A stretch of 64,000 nucleotides of DNA from Achromobacter sp. Bel (GCF_012928505.1 NZ_JABBJN010000030.1:18198-82197); one strand, 5' to 3'; counted from the stretch's first letter, positions 25,857 to 34,542 are shown. The notes: a model not told the origin generated them from the sequence alone. A program made the numbers and translations.

Positions 25857-26852
25857 ATGACCGATCATCATCGCAGCATCGCCTTGCCCACCCGCCGCAG
25901 CCTGCTCAAGCTTGGGCTGGCCCTGCCCGCCGCCCTGGCGCTTGCCCGCCCTGCACGCGCCGCCGCCTTCCCCACGCGCCCGGTCACGCTGATCGTGCCC
26001 TTTCCGGCAGGCGGCGCGACGGATACGCAGATGCGCGCACTGGCGGTGGCCGCCTCGCGCGAACTGGGGCAGACCGTCATCATCGCCAACCGCCCAGGCG
26101 CAGGCGGCACCTTGGGGCCGGCCGCGATGGCCCAGACCGCCGCGCCCGACGGCTACACGGTGTCGGTGGTGGTGGGCACGCTGTTCCGCTACCCGTTCCT
26201 GCAAGCGGTGAACTACGACCCGCTCACGGATTTCACCTATGTAGCCTGCATGACGGCCTACTCCTACGGCATCGTCGTGCGCCAGGACGCGCCGTGGAAA
26301 TCGCTGGATGAATTGATCGCGGAGGCGCGCGCGAACCCCGAGAAGATCAGCTACGGCGGCACCGGCACGGGCGGCTCCGGCCGCATCGCCATCGAGCGCC
26401 TGTCGCGACTGACGGACGTGAAGTTCAACTTCATTCCCTACAAGGGCGCAGCCGAAGAAACGACCGCGCTGCTGGGCGGCCATATCCAGATGGTGTCGGA
26501 TGCGGGCTGGGGGCCGATGATCGACACCGGCAAGGCGCGCCTGCTGGCCGTCATGGGCGATGCGCGCGCCAAGCGCGTGCCGGATGTGCCGACGCTGACC
26601 GAACTGGGCTATCCCATCGTCGCGTCCAATCCGGTGGGCATCGCCGGCCCCAAGGGCATGGACCCCAAGGTGGTGGCCGTGCTGCAGCAGGCGTTCCACC
26701 GCGCGTCGCGCGATGCCGACTACAACCGCGCGCTGGAAAATGCGGATCAACCCCACATGCTGATGGATAGCAAGGCCTATACGGAATACGCGGTCCGGCA
26801 GGTGGCCGAAGAGAAGCGATTCGTGGCCGAACTGGGCCTGAAGATGCAGTAA
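25857..26852 (+). CDS. Bug family tripartite tricarboxylate transporter substrate-binding protein
   Basis: A 331-residue periplasmic receptor. The N-terminus has TRRSLLKLGLALPAALAL, a Tat-like twin-arginine signal, cleaved near ARAAAF. The mature part begins FPTRPVTLIVPFPAGGATD, the Bug ligand loop, followed by NRPGAGGTLGPAAMA and PYKGAAEETTALLGGHIQMV. The ATG at 25857 has GGAG upstream; an earlier in-frame ATG at 25833 is less likely. It lies 71 bp after the racemase-like gene on the same strand, so it may deliver an acid feeding the same pathway. No TctA/TctB genes are nearby. Confidence 0.92.
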   Translation: MTDHHRSIALPTRRSLLKLGLALPAALALARPARAAAFPTRPVTLIVPFPAGGATDTQMRALAVAASRELGQTVIIANRPGAGGTLGPAAMAQTAAPDGYTVSVVVGTLFRYPFLQAVNYDPLTDFTYVACMTAYSYGIVVRQDAPWKSLDELIAEARANPEKISYGGTGTGGSGRIAIERLSRLTDVKFNFIPYKGAAEETTALLGGHIQMVSDAGWGPMIDTGKARLLAVMGDARAKRVPDVPTLTELGYPIVASNPVGIAGPKGMDPKVVAVLQQAFHRASRDADYNRALENADQPHMLMDSKAYTEYAVRQVAEEKRFVAELGLKMQ

Positions 26853-26907
26853 ATCGAACAGCGGACGGACAGGCAGCGGGCGGGCGTGGCCTCGCCCCTG
26901 CCCCGGT

Positions 26908-27282
26908 TCAGCGGCCGGCCGCCTTGGCGCTGATGCCGTTGGCCACCCCCATGTCGACTTTGGGCACGTCGCGGATCAGCACCCGCACGTCTTCGCCCGA
27001 AATGTCGATGCTGGTGCATACGGCCTGGTTCACCGCGGCAATCAGCGCAGCTTTTTTCGCTTCGTCACGGCCCTCGATCAGCGCCGCGTCCACGCGTACC
27101 ATGCGTTTGCCGATTTCGCCGGCCACGATCACGTTTTCAGCAGGCACTTCCTGCAACACGATGCGCACGCTGGGCAACGGCGCGGCGATGCTCTCCACCA
27201 CGGCGTTGGAAACGGCCTTCAACAGCGCGGCCTTCTGAGCGGCCGAGTGGCCTTGCAGGATCTGGACATTCAAAATGGGCAT
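26908..27282 (-). CDS. Tandem-fused 4-oxalocrotonate tautomerase family protein
   Basis: 124 residues. After Met comes Pro2, the catalytic Pro-1 of tautomerases, in MPILNVQILQG. The protein is two copies of the beta-alpha-beta unit: residues 2-55 (QKAALLKAVSNAVVESI, then VRIVLQEVP) and 61-116 (KKAALIAAVNQAVCTSI, then VRVLIRDVP). Ordinary 4-OT subunits are about 62 residues, so this is a fused dimer. The second unit starts MVRVDAAL and has no Pro, so only one active site per pair is expected. Possible roles are 2-hydroxymuconate-type keto-enol isomerisation or dehalogenation; the substrate is unknown. Confidence 0.85.
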   Translation of the reverse strand: MPILNVQILQGHSAAQKAALLKAVSNAVVESIAAPLPSVRIVLQEVPAENVIVAGEIGKRMVRVDAALIEGRDEAKKAALIAAVNQAVCTSIDISGEDVRVLIRDVPKVDMGVANGISAKAAGR

Positions 27283-27347
27283 GAAGGCTTCCGATTTTTT
27301 CAAATGGCGGGAATCCGGCCGCAATGACCGGCCAGCCATCATATAGC

Positions 27348-27404
27348 GACTTTGCCCGCGTGCAAGCGATTGCAGGCGGGCAAAGTCCAGGCGTCGAACG
27401 CCTG
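27348..27404 (-). terminator. Paired strong hairpins after proV
   Basis: Two inverted repeats follow the proV stop. CAGGCGT-cga-ACGCCTG spans 27388-27404. A longer one, GACTTTGCCCGC (27348-27359) with GCGGGCAAAGTC (27376-27387), has an inner TGCAA/TTGCA stem and a four-base loop. No T run follows, so it may stabilise the 3' end or act with Rho, or be a weak intrinsic terminator of the transporter operon. Confidence 0.55.
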
Positions 27405-27421
27405 AGAAAGCGCCAAAGCGA

Positions 27422-28678
27422 TCAGGCCGCTTCGCCCCGGTGCGAGGGAGCAGGCTGGGGTTCCAATTCGCTGACGGCGCTTTCCGGCGACGGCGCGGCT
27501 TCGGTCAGTGCCGGCGTCACCAGCTCCACGACCTTCTTGCGCGACAGCATGCCCAGGAACTCGTCGTCCTCGCCCGTGACGGCGACCGGCTGGTCGCTGT
27601 GCACCAGTTGCGCCAGCACTTCGCCCAGGCCCGCCGTGGCGGGCACCGAAGCCAGGTCCTCGACAAAGCGCGACACGTCGCGTGCGCCTTGCTCGATGGC
27701 CTGCTCGGCCGCCTTGGCCGTCAGCACGCCCGCCAGGCGCTTGCCGTCCAGCACCGGCGCGTACTCGTAGTCCATCGCCCGCATGCGGTCCAGGGCATGC
27801 GCGGGACGCGAACGCATCGTCAGCGTCAGGCGCGCCGGATTCACGGCGTGCGTGGCGTTGAGCACCTTGGTGCGGTTCACGTCCTGCAGGAACGACTGCA
27901 CATAGTCATTGGCCGGATTCAGCAGAATGTCTTCCGGCGTGCCTTCCTGCACCAGTTCGCCGTCTTTCAGGATGGCGATGCGGTTGCCCAGGCGCAGGGC
28001 CTCGTCCAGATCATGCGTGATGAACACGATGGTCTTGTTCAGCTTGGCCTGCAACTGCAGCAGCTGATCCTGCATTTCGCGGCGGATCAACGGGTCCAGC
28101 GCCGAGAAGGCTTCGTCCATCAGCAGGATTTCGGCGTCGGTGGCCAGCGCGCGCGCCAGGCCCACGCGTTGCTGCATGCCGCCCGACAGCTGATGCGGAT
28201 ACTGGTTTTCAAAGCCGGCCAGGCCCACTTGCTCCAGCCAGTCGCGGGCGCGCTTTTCGCGTTCCGCCTTGCCCACGCCTTGCACGGTCAGGCCATACGC
28301 GGCGTTGTCCAGCACCGTGCGGTGCGGGAACAGGCCGAAGCGCTGGAACACCATGCTCATCTTCTTTTGGCGGAAGACTTCCAGATCGCGCTTGTTCAGG
28401 CTGACCACGTCCACGCCGTCCACCAGGATGTGGCCCGCGCTGGGCTCGATCAAGCGGTTGAAGTGACGGATCAACGTCGACTTGCCGGAACCCGACAACC
28501 CCATGATGACATAGATGCTGCCCTCTTCGATCGACAGGCTGATGTCGCGCAGGCCCAGCGTATGGCCGCTTTCGGCCAGCAGCTGTTCCTTGCTCATGCC
28601 GTTCTGGGCGGCTTCCAGCCATTTCTTCGGATGCGAACCGAAGACCTTGTAGATGTTCTTGACCTCGATCTTGCTCAT
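27422..28678 (-). CDS. proV: Glycine betaine/proline ABC transporter ATP-binding protein
   Basis: 418 residues. ATPase domain: Walker A GLSGSGKST (60-68), signature LSGGMQQR (164-171), Walker B ILLMDEAFSALD (184-195), switch His in FITHD. The N-terminal insert around 15-42 (SHPKKWLEAAQNGMSKEQLL) is typical of ProV/OpuAA. The C-terminus (about 285-400) holds the tandem CBS domains that sense ionic strength in this family, followed by a Pro/Glu-rich tail. It overlaps proW by four bases and has its own GGGAGG ribosome site. Drives osmoprotectant uptake under hyperosmotic stress. Confidence 0.95.
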   Translation of the reverse strand: MSKIEVKNIYKVFGSHPKKWLEAAQNGMSKEQLLAESGHTLGLRDISLSIEEGSIYVIMGLSGSGKSTLIRHFNRLIEPSAGHILVDGVDVVSLNKRDLEVFRQKKMSMVFQRFGLFPHRTVLDNAAYGLTVQGVGKAEREKRARDWLEQVGLAGFENQYPHQLSGGMQQRVGLARALATDAEILLMDEAFSALDPLIRREMQDQLLQLQAKLNKTIVFITHDLDEALRLGNRIAILKDGELVQEGTPEDILLNPANDYVQSFLQDVNRTKVLNATHAVNPARLTLTMRSRPAHALDRMRAMDYEYAPVLDGKRLAGVLTAKAAEQAIEQGARDVSRFVEDLASVPATAGLGEVLAQLVHSDQPVAVTGEDDEFLGMLSRKKVVELVTPALTEAAPSPESAVSELEPQPAPSHRGEAA

Positions 28679-29532
28679 CGCTGGCCTCCCATGCGCATGC
28701 GCTGTCCATACGATTGCGTGATCCGGTCGAACAGCACGGCCAGCACCACGATACCCAAGCCCGCCAGCAGGCCGCGGCCCACTTCCAGACGGTTGATCCC
28801 CAGCAACACTTCATAGCCCAGGCCGCGCGCACCGATCATCGACGCGATCACCACCATCGACAACGCCATCATCGTGGTCTGGTTAATGCCCGCCATGATG
28901 TTGGGCAAGGCCAGCGGCAGCTGCACGCCGAACAATTGCTGGCGCGGGTTGGCGCCGAACGCGCGCGACGCTTCCAGCACTTCGCGGTCGACCAGGCGGA
29001 TGCCCAGGTCGGTCAGGCGAATCAGCGGCGGCACGGCGTAGATCACCGTGGCGATGATGGCGGGGATCTTGCCCAGACCGAACAGCATCACGACCGGGAT
29101 CAGGTACACGAAGCTGGGCATGGTCTGCATTACGTCCAGCACCGGCAGCATGATGGAGCGCAGCCAGTTCACCCGCGCCATCAGCACGCCCAGCGGAATG
29201 CCGATCAGCACCGACAACCCGGCTGCCATGATCATCAGCGCCAGCGTCTGCATGCCGGCGTCCCACAGGCCCAGCACGCCGATCACGCACAGCAGCGCGC
29301 CCATCGCCAGGCTCAGGCCGATGCGGCGGCTGACGCCCCACGCGATGGCCACGGTCACGGCGACCACCGCCCACCAGGGCGAGTTGCGCAGCAGTTGCTC
29401 CAGCCACACCAAGGCATGCAGGACCGGCTGAGACAGGGTCTCGAGCGTGTCCGCGTAATTGGTGACCAGGTGATCGACGAACCCGTCGATCGCCGCCCTT
29501 ACCTGACGGGCGGGAATAATTTCAGGAAACAT
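28675..29532 (-). CDS. proW: Glycine betaine/proline ABC transporter permease
   Basis: A 285-residue inner-membrane permease with about six to seven helices. The binding-protein-dependent transport signature lies near EASRAFGANPRQQLFGVQLPLA, the cytoplasmic EAA loop that docks to ProV. QTTMMALSMVVIASMIGARGLG is typical of ProW/OpuAB. The start region has only a weak ribosome site, and a 294-bp gap with strong hairpins separates it from proX, so proW-proV may be expressed at a lower level than proX, or from an additional promoter. Confidence 0.95.
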   Translation of the reverse strand: MFPEIIPARQVRAAIDGFVDHLVTNYADTLETLSQPVLHALVWLEQLLRNSPWWAVVAVTVAIAWGVSRRIGLSLAMGALLCVIGVLGLWDAGMQTLALMIMAAGLSVLIGIPLGVLMARVNWLRSIMLPVLDVMQTMPSFVYLIPVVMLFGLGKIPAIIATVIYAVPPLIRLTDLGIRLVDREVLEASRAFGANPRQQLFGVQLPLALPNIMAGINQTTMMALSMVVIASMIGARGLGYEVLLGINRLEVGRGLLAGLGIVVLAVLFDRITQSYGQRMRMGGQR

Positions 29533-29701
29533 TGTTTTGACTCCATTCTGGGGCGCTTACGGTGGCGATCGCCGCCGGATGTTCCGATAGACCGGATGTC
29601 CGTGCAGCCAAGCGGTTTCCTGGACGGAAACAGGCTGCGGGACGGGCGGCGCCAACGGCTAGCATCCGGACGCGAGCGCCCGGCAAACAGCCATCCCAGG
29701 G

Positions 29702-29788
29702 GAAAAAGCCCAGGGCAATTTGCCCGCCACGGGGCTTTTTCCCTTGAGGCGGCCCGGCCTGCCGGAAGTCTTCCGGCAGGCCGGGCCG
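29702..29788 (-). terminator. Two stacked inverted repeats between proX and proW
   Basis: Just after proX is a perfect 19-bp inverted repeat, arms 29750-29768 and 29770-29788 (CGGCCCGGCCTGCCGGAAG and its complement). Next comes AAAAAGCCC (29703-29711) with GGGCTTTTT (29732-29740), enclosing a small GGCAA/TTGCC hairpin; this A-stem-T layout is that of a bidirectional intrinsic terminator. Together they probably end or attenuate the proX transcript so that the binding protein is made in excess over ProWV. Confidence 0.7.
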
Positions 29789-29826
29789 GCACGCGCCGAA
29801 GCGGCGCGAGGCCTGCACCACGTGTA

Positions 29827-30828
29827 TTACAGCGCGCTTTGGACGCGCCCGGCGACGTCGGCGGGGACCCACTTGGTCCAGACGTCGGGCTTGTTCTTCA
29901 GGAACCACTTGGCCACGGTGCTGGAATCATCACCAGACTCTTCCATGTGGGCCAGGGTTTCATTGATTACCGGCAGCGGCACCGACACCTTGGCCAGGAA
30001 GGCGGTCAGCGTGGGCGCTTCTTCAGAGAACTTGGTGTTCACCGCGGTGAAGACGGGATTGTCGGGGTAGGCGCTGGCCTCGGGCTTGGCGCACTTGGAC
30101 GACGTCAGGCACTTGTGCTTTTCGGCGTCATAGGGCGGCATGTCCAGCTTGACCAGGTCCATCGCGCCGACGAGCGGCGTGGGCGACCAGTAGTAGAAGA
30201 CCACGTTCTGCTTGCGCTTGTAGGCCGACATCAGCGCCGCCTTCTGCGCCGCGCCCGTACCGGGCGAATACAGCGTGTAGCTGTCATCCAGCTTCAGGGC
30301 ATGGAACAGGTTGTTGCTGGTGACTTCGCAACCCCAACCTGCCGGGCAGCCGTAGAAACGGCCCTTGCCGGGTTCTTCCGGGTCCTTGAACTTGTCCTTG
30401 AACTTCGGCAGGTCGGCCGCGGCCTTCAATTCGGGCAGGCGTTCCGCCGTGTAGCGGGGGATGTACCAGCCTTCGGCGCCCATGTAGAGATCGCCGATGC
30501 GCTTGACGCGGCCGGTCTTTTCGGCGCGATCCCAGGGATCAGCCACGCTGTTCAGCCAGATCTCGGTATTGATATCCAGGTCGCCCCGCTCAAGCGCGGC
30601 CAGGGCAGGCAGGGTTTCCGTCGGCAGGGTTTCGGTCTTGCAACCGTAGCCCTTTTCCATGATGAAACGTTCGACATCGACCAGGACCAGGTTGGATTCC
30701 CAGTTCATGGCGCCGAAATTGACCGGACGCTTGATTTCGCATTGCGGCGCGTCGGCGGCTTGGGCCGCACCGGCAAACGCAAACAGAACGGCCGCGGCGG
30801 CCAGGGTCTTGACAGGGGTGAAACGCAT
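29827..30828 (-). CDS. proX: Glycine betaine/proline ABC transporter substrate-binding protein
   Basis: 333 residues, close to the length of E. coli ProX. A signal peptide (MRFTPVKTLAAAAVLFAFAG, cleavage after AQA) is followed by the mature periplasmic receptor, rich in Trp (NWESNLVL, WLNSVADPWDRAE, AEGWYIPRY, FYYWSPTPL), as needed for the aromatic box that binds quaternary ammonium groups. GCPAGWGCE and KCLTSSKCAK hold Cys pairs, as in ProX. It is transcribed first, in the order proX-proW-proV rather than the enteric proV-proW-proX. Confidence 0.93.
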   Translation of the reverse strand: MRFTPVKTLAAAAVLFAFAGAAQAADAPQCEIKRPVNFGAMNWESNLVLVDVERFIMEKGYGCKTETLPTETLPALAALERGDLDINTEIWLNSVADPWDRAEKTGRVKRIGDLYMGAEGWYIPRYTAERLPELKAAADLPKFKDKFKDPEEPGKGRFYGCPAGWGCEVTSNNLFHALKLDDSYTLYSPGTGAAQKAALMSAYKRKQNVVFYYWSPTPLVGAMDLVKLDMPPYDAEKHKCLTSSKCAKPEASAYPDNPVFTAVNTKFSEEAPTLTAFLAKVSVPLPVINETLAHMEESGDDSSTVAKWFLKNKPDVWTKWVPADVAGRVQSAL

Positions 30829-31232
30829 TGGGCTTTTGCCTCCATAGGTTCAGGGACACACGCCGGGCCTGGCCCGGAAGTGCCATGGAGCTAAGGGGGT
30901 TGTGCGGAAGACGGGCTGAACCGCCAATACAAACCGACACTAGCGACAAGAGGATCCGCAAGCGGTGCGGAATCTTGCTAAGACAGGAGCTTCAAAAACA
31001 GGATTTTTGAAAACCCACAGAAAGTGAACAAACTGAACGAAGAAGGCAGCATCTTAAACGAAATTGCTGCGGCGCCCAACCCCGGGCCTGAATGAAACAG
31101 ATACATTCGCGCCAAAAATGCTACGGGATAACCCCGATCGACCAGAGGCGGATTATTAATTTTCCCTAGGAAATATCGCCTTCCCAGCAACGATACATTC
31201 AGTAAATATTTTATTCTTATTAGTACAGTCTA
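30829..31232. other. AT-rich intergenic region upstream of proX
   Basis: About 400 bp with clearly lower GC than its surroundings, especially 31000-31230 (runs such as TAAATATTTTATTCTTATTA). It presumably holds the proX promoter and a long leader, in a transporter expected to be osmotically induced. No gene that I can support. Low GC could also mark a foreign remnant. Confidence 0.5.
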
Positions 31233-31279
31233 GCGGTTTCAAAACCGCCGGAAAGCCGGCTTTCCGGCGTCGAAACCGC
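31233..31279 (-). terminator. Nested hairpin terminator after cfa
   Basis: The inner stem CGCCGGAAAG (31246-31255) / CTTTCCGGCG (31260-31269) has a CCGG loop; the outer arms GCGGTTTC (31233-31240) / GAAACCGC (31272-31279) enclose it. On the cfa strand the inner stem is followed by GTTTTG, so this is a plausible intrinsic terminator 18 bp past the stop. Confidence 0.7.
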
Positions 31280-31296
31280 AGGAATTCAACTGGAAT

Positions 31297-32565
31297 TCAG
31301 CCATTCCGGCTCTCGCTATACATATAGTCGCGCCGCCAGGGATAGGAAAGGTCCGCCGGGTTGTCCAGCTCGTCCGGCCGGCCGGAGGCGGGCGGCTGGC
31401 CCAGGATCTGATGCAAGGCGATCCAGCCGTGTTCGAACGCCATGGCGCAACCGGCAAGATACAAGCGGTACGCCCGCAACGACCGCCCGCCTTGCTCGCC
31501 GCCCAGCGCCTGCGCGGCCTCGGGCAAACGGGCCTCCAACGCGTCGCTCCATGCCCACAAGGTACGCGCGTAATGCGGCCGCAGATTCTCCACGTCCACC
31601 TCTTCCAGGCCGCCATTGGTCATGGCTTCCATGACGACGCTGATGTGGGTCAGTTCGCCGCCGGGAAAGATGTACTTCTCGATGAACTCGCCCATGCCGT
31701 TGCCCAGCTCGGGGTTGTAGACCCCGGCCGCGGTGATGCCATGGTTCATGATCAGGCCGCCCGGCTTGAGCAGGCGGCGCAGCTTGGCAAAATAGCCCTC
31801 CAACTGGGCCCGTCCCACGTGTTCGAACATGCCCACCGACGCGATCTTGTCGTACTGCGCGGCTTCGTCCAACTTGCGGTAGTCCAGCAGTTCCATGCGG
31901 ACCCGGCCGCCCAGGCCTTTTTCCTGGATCAGTTTAGTGACGTGCGCGTGCTGGTTGCGCGACAGCGTGATGCCCGTGGCATCCACCCCGTAGTTTTCGG
32001 CGGCCCACAGCAACAATCCGCCCCAGCCCGCCCCCACATCCAGAAAGCGTTCGCCTGCCTGCAGGCGCAGCTTGCGGCAGATGTGGTCAAGCTTGGCTTC
32101 CTGGGCCTGGGCCAGCGTCATGTCCGGCGTGCGGTAATAAGCGCAGGAATAGACGCGGCGCGGATCCAGCCACAGTGCGTAGAAATCGTCGGACAGGTCG
32201 TAATGGAATTCGATCTGCTTGGCGTCGCGCTCCACCGAATGGCGCCACACCGACACCACCTTGCGGACCAGCTCCGTCAGCCAGCCGCCCCGCGCGGCAT
32301 CAACCGGCGAGCCCGGCAGCAACGCCGACGCGGCGGCCATCACATCGCGCATATTGCCTTCGATATCGATGCGGCCTTCCACATAATCCTGCCCCAGCAC
32401 GCCCACGGCGCCCTCGGCCAAATGCGCCAGCGCGGTCTTGTCGTGCGTCACGAAGCGCACGCGCGGATCCGGGGGCCCCAGCACGGCGCCGTCAGGCAGC
32501 ACCAGTTGGACAGGGACGGGCAAGGCCTCAAGCTTGCGTTCCACAACAGACAACAAAGGATTCAC
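31297..32565 (-). CDS. cfa: Cyclopropane-fatty-acyl-phospholipid synthase
   Basis: 422 residues. The N-terminal lipid-binding domain is followed by the methyltransferase: HYDLSDDFYALWLDP, YSCAYYRTPDMTLAQAQ, the SAM motif FLDVGAGWGGLLLWAAE, and GEFIEKYIFPGGELTHI, all typical of CFA synthases. The enzyme methylenates unsaturated phospholipid chains at the inner membrane with SAM, giving acid and stationary-phase resistance. GTG start at 32565 with AGAGGAG upstream; the longer frame lacks a ribosome site. It lies divergent from the Bcr/CflA exporter. Confidence 0.93.
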   Translation of the reverse strand: MNPLLSVVERKLEALPVPVQLVLPDGAVLGPPDPRVRFVTHDKTALAHLAEGAVGVLGQDYVEGRIDIEGNMRDVMAAASALLPGSPVDAARGGWLTELVRKVVSVWRHSVERDAKQIEFHYDLSDDFYALWLDPRRVYSCAYYRTPDMTLAQAQEAKLDHICRKLRLQAGERFLDVGAGWGGLLLWAAENYGVDATGITLSRNQHAHVTKLIQEKGLGGRVRMELLDYRKLDEAAQYDKIASVGMFEHVGRAQLEGYFAKLRRLLKPGGLIMNHGITAAGVYNPELGNGMGEFIEKYIFPGGELTHISVVMEAMTNGGLEEVDVENLRPHYARTLWAWSDALEARLPEAAQALGGEQGGRSLRAYRLYLAGCAMAFEHGWIALHQILGQPPASGRPDELDNPADLSYPWRRDYMYSESRNG

Positions 32566-32684
32566 GACTTCTCCTCTGGATACTCTACGGACCCTTACGA
32601 CTGTATCGGAAAACCGCTGAAATTTGCGTGTCAGGTTACCCGTGATACAGTCGCTGGCTTGGCGCAAAACCTGCAACAAAACGC

Positions 32685-33920
32685 ATGCGCGCCCTGTCTC
32701 TGCGCCTTACCGCGACCACCATGCCCCCAACACCCCTTTCCCGCAGCAGCCTGCCTGGTTGGCTCATTCTCATGGGCGCGCTGACGGCGATCGGCCCCTT
32801 CGCCATCGACATGTACCTGCCCGCGTTCCCGACGATCGCGGCGAACCTGGGCGTGCCGCGCGGCGACGTCGAACGCACGCTGGCGGCCTACCTGATCGGA
32901 CTGGCGCTGGCGCAGGTGTTCTATGGCCCGATGGCCGACCGCTTCGGTCGCAAGCCGCCGTTGATGGTGGGCCTGGCGCTGTTCATGGTGGCGTCGCTGG
33001 GTTGCGCCCTGTCGGGCTCCGTCGAAGCCCTGACGGGCTGGCGCGTCGTGCAGGCGATGGGCGGCGCAGCCGGCATCGTGATCCCTCGCGCAGTCATCCG
33101 CGACCACTACGAAACCCACGAAGCGGCCCGCGCGATGTCGCTGCTGATGCTGATCATGGGTCTGGCCCCGATCCTGGCGCCGCTGGCCGGCGGCCAACTG
33201 CTGGCGGTCGCCTCATGGCGCAGCCTGTTCTGGATCATGCTGGCCGGCGGCGCCATGCTGATGCTGGCGGTGGCGAAGATCATGAAGGAATCACTGGCGC
33301 CCGAACGGGTCGTGCCGCTGCGCTGGAGCACCATCCTGCGCAACTACCGCGACCTCTTCGCGCATCGCGGGTTCATGGCGCACAGCCTCGCGGGGGGCTT
33401 CGGCCAGGCCGGCATGTTCGCCTACATCATCGGATCCCCGCGCGTCTTCATCGAACTCTACGGCGTCCCGCCCCAGTACTACGGCCTGTTGTTTGGCACC
33501 AATGCGCTATCGCTCATCATCTGTTCGCAAATCAGCGCCCGCCTGCTGCGCACCTACAAGCCCCGCCAGCTGCAACGCAAGGCCCTGACCTCGCTGGCCA
33601 TTGCCAGCCTCGCGGCCGTGGCGCTGACGCTCGCTGGCTGGATGACGCTGCCGCTCTTGATGCTGTGCCTGATCGGCTACATGGGCAGCCAGGGCTTTGT
33701 GAACCCGAACTCGGCGGCGCTGGCGTTGTCGGACCAGGGCAAGCGCCTGGGCGCGGCGTCCGCGTTATTGGGGACGCTGCAATTGTCCTGCGGCGCCCTG
33801 GCCGGTTTCGCCGTCAGCGCCTGGCAAACGGACAGCGCCCTGCCCCTGACCACCACGCTGGCGACCTGCGCCTGCCTGTCCTGGATATCGGGCCGTGTCG
33901 CCCAATCGCACACCAACTAA
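32685..33920 (+). CDS. Bcr/CflA family multidrug efflux MFS transporter
   Basis: 411 residues with 12 predicted helices. GPFAIDMYLPAFPTIAANL in helix 1 is the Bcr/CflA hallmark; YGPMADRFGRKPPLMVGL is the loop 2-3 motif; helix 5 has the drug-export motif MGLAPILAPLAGG. An inner-membrane proton antiporter that exports drugs such as bicyclomycin or chloramphenicol, or metabolites. The start at 32685 is uncertain; ATG 32721 would also keep all helices. Divergent from cfa. Confidence 0.9.
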   Translation: MRALSLRLTATTMPPTPLSRSSLPGWLILMGALTAIGPFAIDMYLPAFPTIAANLGVPRGDVERTLAAYLIGLALAQVFYGPMADRFGRKPPLMVGLALFMVASLGCALSGSVEALTGWRVVQAMGGAAGIVIPRAVIRDHYETHEAARAMSLLMLIMGLAPILAPLAGGQLLAVASWRSLFWIMLAGGAMLMLAVAKIMKESLAPERVVPLRWSTILRNYRDLFAHRGFMAHSLAGGFGQAGMFAYIIGSPRVFIELYGVPPQYYGLLFGTNALSLIICSQISARLLRTYKPRQLQRKALTSLAIASLAAVALTLAGWMTLPLLMLCLIGYMGSQGFVNPNSAALALSDQGKRLGAASALLGTLQLSCGALAGFAVSAWQTDSALPLTTTLATCACLSWISGRVAQSHTN

Positions 33921-34268
33921 GCCCGCCGCTTGATTTACTTGGCTTTTTCGTATTAGAATCTAAGTCTTCACAAGAAGTTTCCCGTGCTGGACTACTATGC
34001 TTTGTAGTGCAGCACTCTGACCCCAACCGCGTAGCGTTTGAGAACTCCGGTCAAGGAATTCATCAAGAATTTCTAACAGGATTTCAGCGGGTGGCAGGCA
34101 GCGGGTATAAGCACGGGCGGATCCCGATCCCCCTCATCCACTAAGACTGGGTGGCCGGCAAAGGCAGCGCAACAGGCAACACATTGCGCTTCCCACACAG
34201 CCCGGCGGCTAATACCCTGTCTACCCCCCAAGCGATGCGCGAAAAGAACGACATAAAGAGGTGCATCC
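33921..34268 (+). promoter_or_regulatory. Promoter and long structured leader of rpmB-rpmG
   Basis: TTGATT (33930-33935), an 18-bp spacer and TAGAAT (33954-33959) form a good sigma-70 pair. A stem-loop follows at 33984-34015: GTGCTG-g-ACTAC, loop TATGCTTT, GTAGT-g-CAGCAC, with one mismatch. Transcription from this promoter would give a leader of about 300 nt before rpmB. It might hold an autoregulatory ribosomal-protein site or a small RNA. No coding sequence convinces me. Confidence 0.5.
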
Positions 34269-34505
34269 ATGGCACGCGTATGCCAAGTGACCGGCAAAGG
34301 CCCGATGGTGGGCAACAATGTTTCGCACGCAAACAACAAGACCAAGCGTCGCTTCCTGCCGAACCTGCAATCGCGCCGGTTCTGGGTTGAAAGCGAAAAC
34401 CGCTGGGTCCGCCTGCGTGTTTCGGCCAAGGCCATCCGCACGATCGACAAGAACGGCATCGACGCCGTCCTGGCCGACATGCGTGCCCGTGGCGAAATCG
34501 CCTAA
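34269..34505 (+). CDS. rpmB: 50S ribosomal protein L28
   Basis: 78 residues, full length for bL28: [21 protein letters not shown], then [28 protein letters not shown] and [10 protein letters not shown] are the family's conserved blocks. A basic protein of the large ribosomal subunit. AGAGGTG upstream of the ATG. It is followed 37 bp later by rpmG, the usual bacterial pair. No Cys-rich zinc motif, so this is the zinc-free (C-) form. Confidence 0.98.
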   Translation: MARVCQVTGKGPMVGNNVSHANNKTKRRFLPNLQSRRFWVESENRWVRLRVSAKAIRTIDKNGIDAVLADMRARGEIA

Positions 34506-34542
34506 TCGGCGCCCCCTACAATCACCATACTAGGAGCACGAC

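Noticed and set aside
28714..30894. Plus-strand open frame of over 700 codons opposite proW and proX
   Set aside because: Composition of His, Gln, Arg and Asp typical of antisense shadows; runs through the inverted repeats between the genes; no family similarity.
33984..34260. Possible tRNA or riboswitch upstream of rpmB
   Set aside because: No T-arm consensus, acceptor stem or known aptamer pattern; only one simple stem-loop can be supported.
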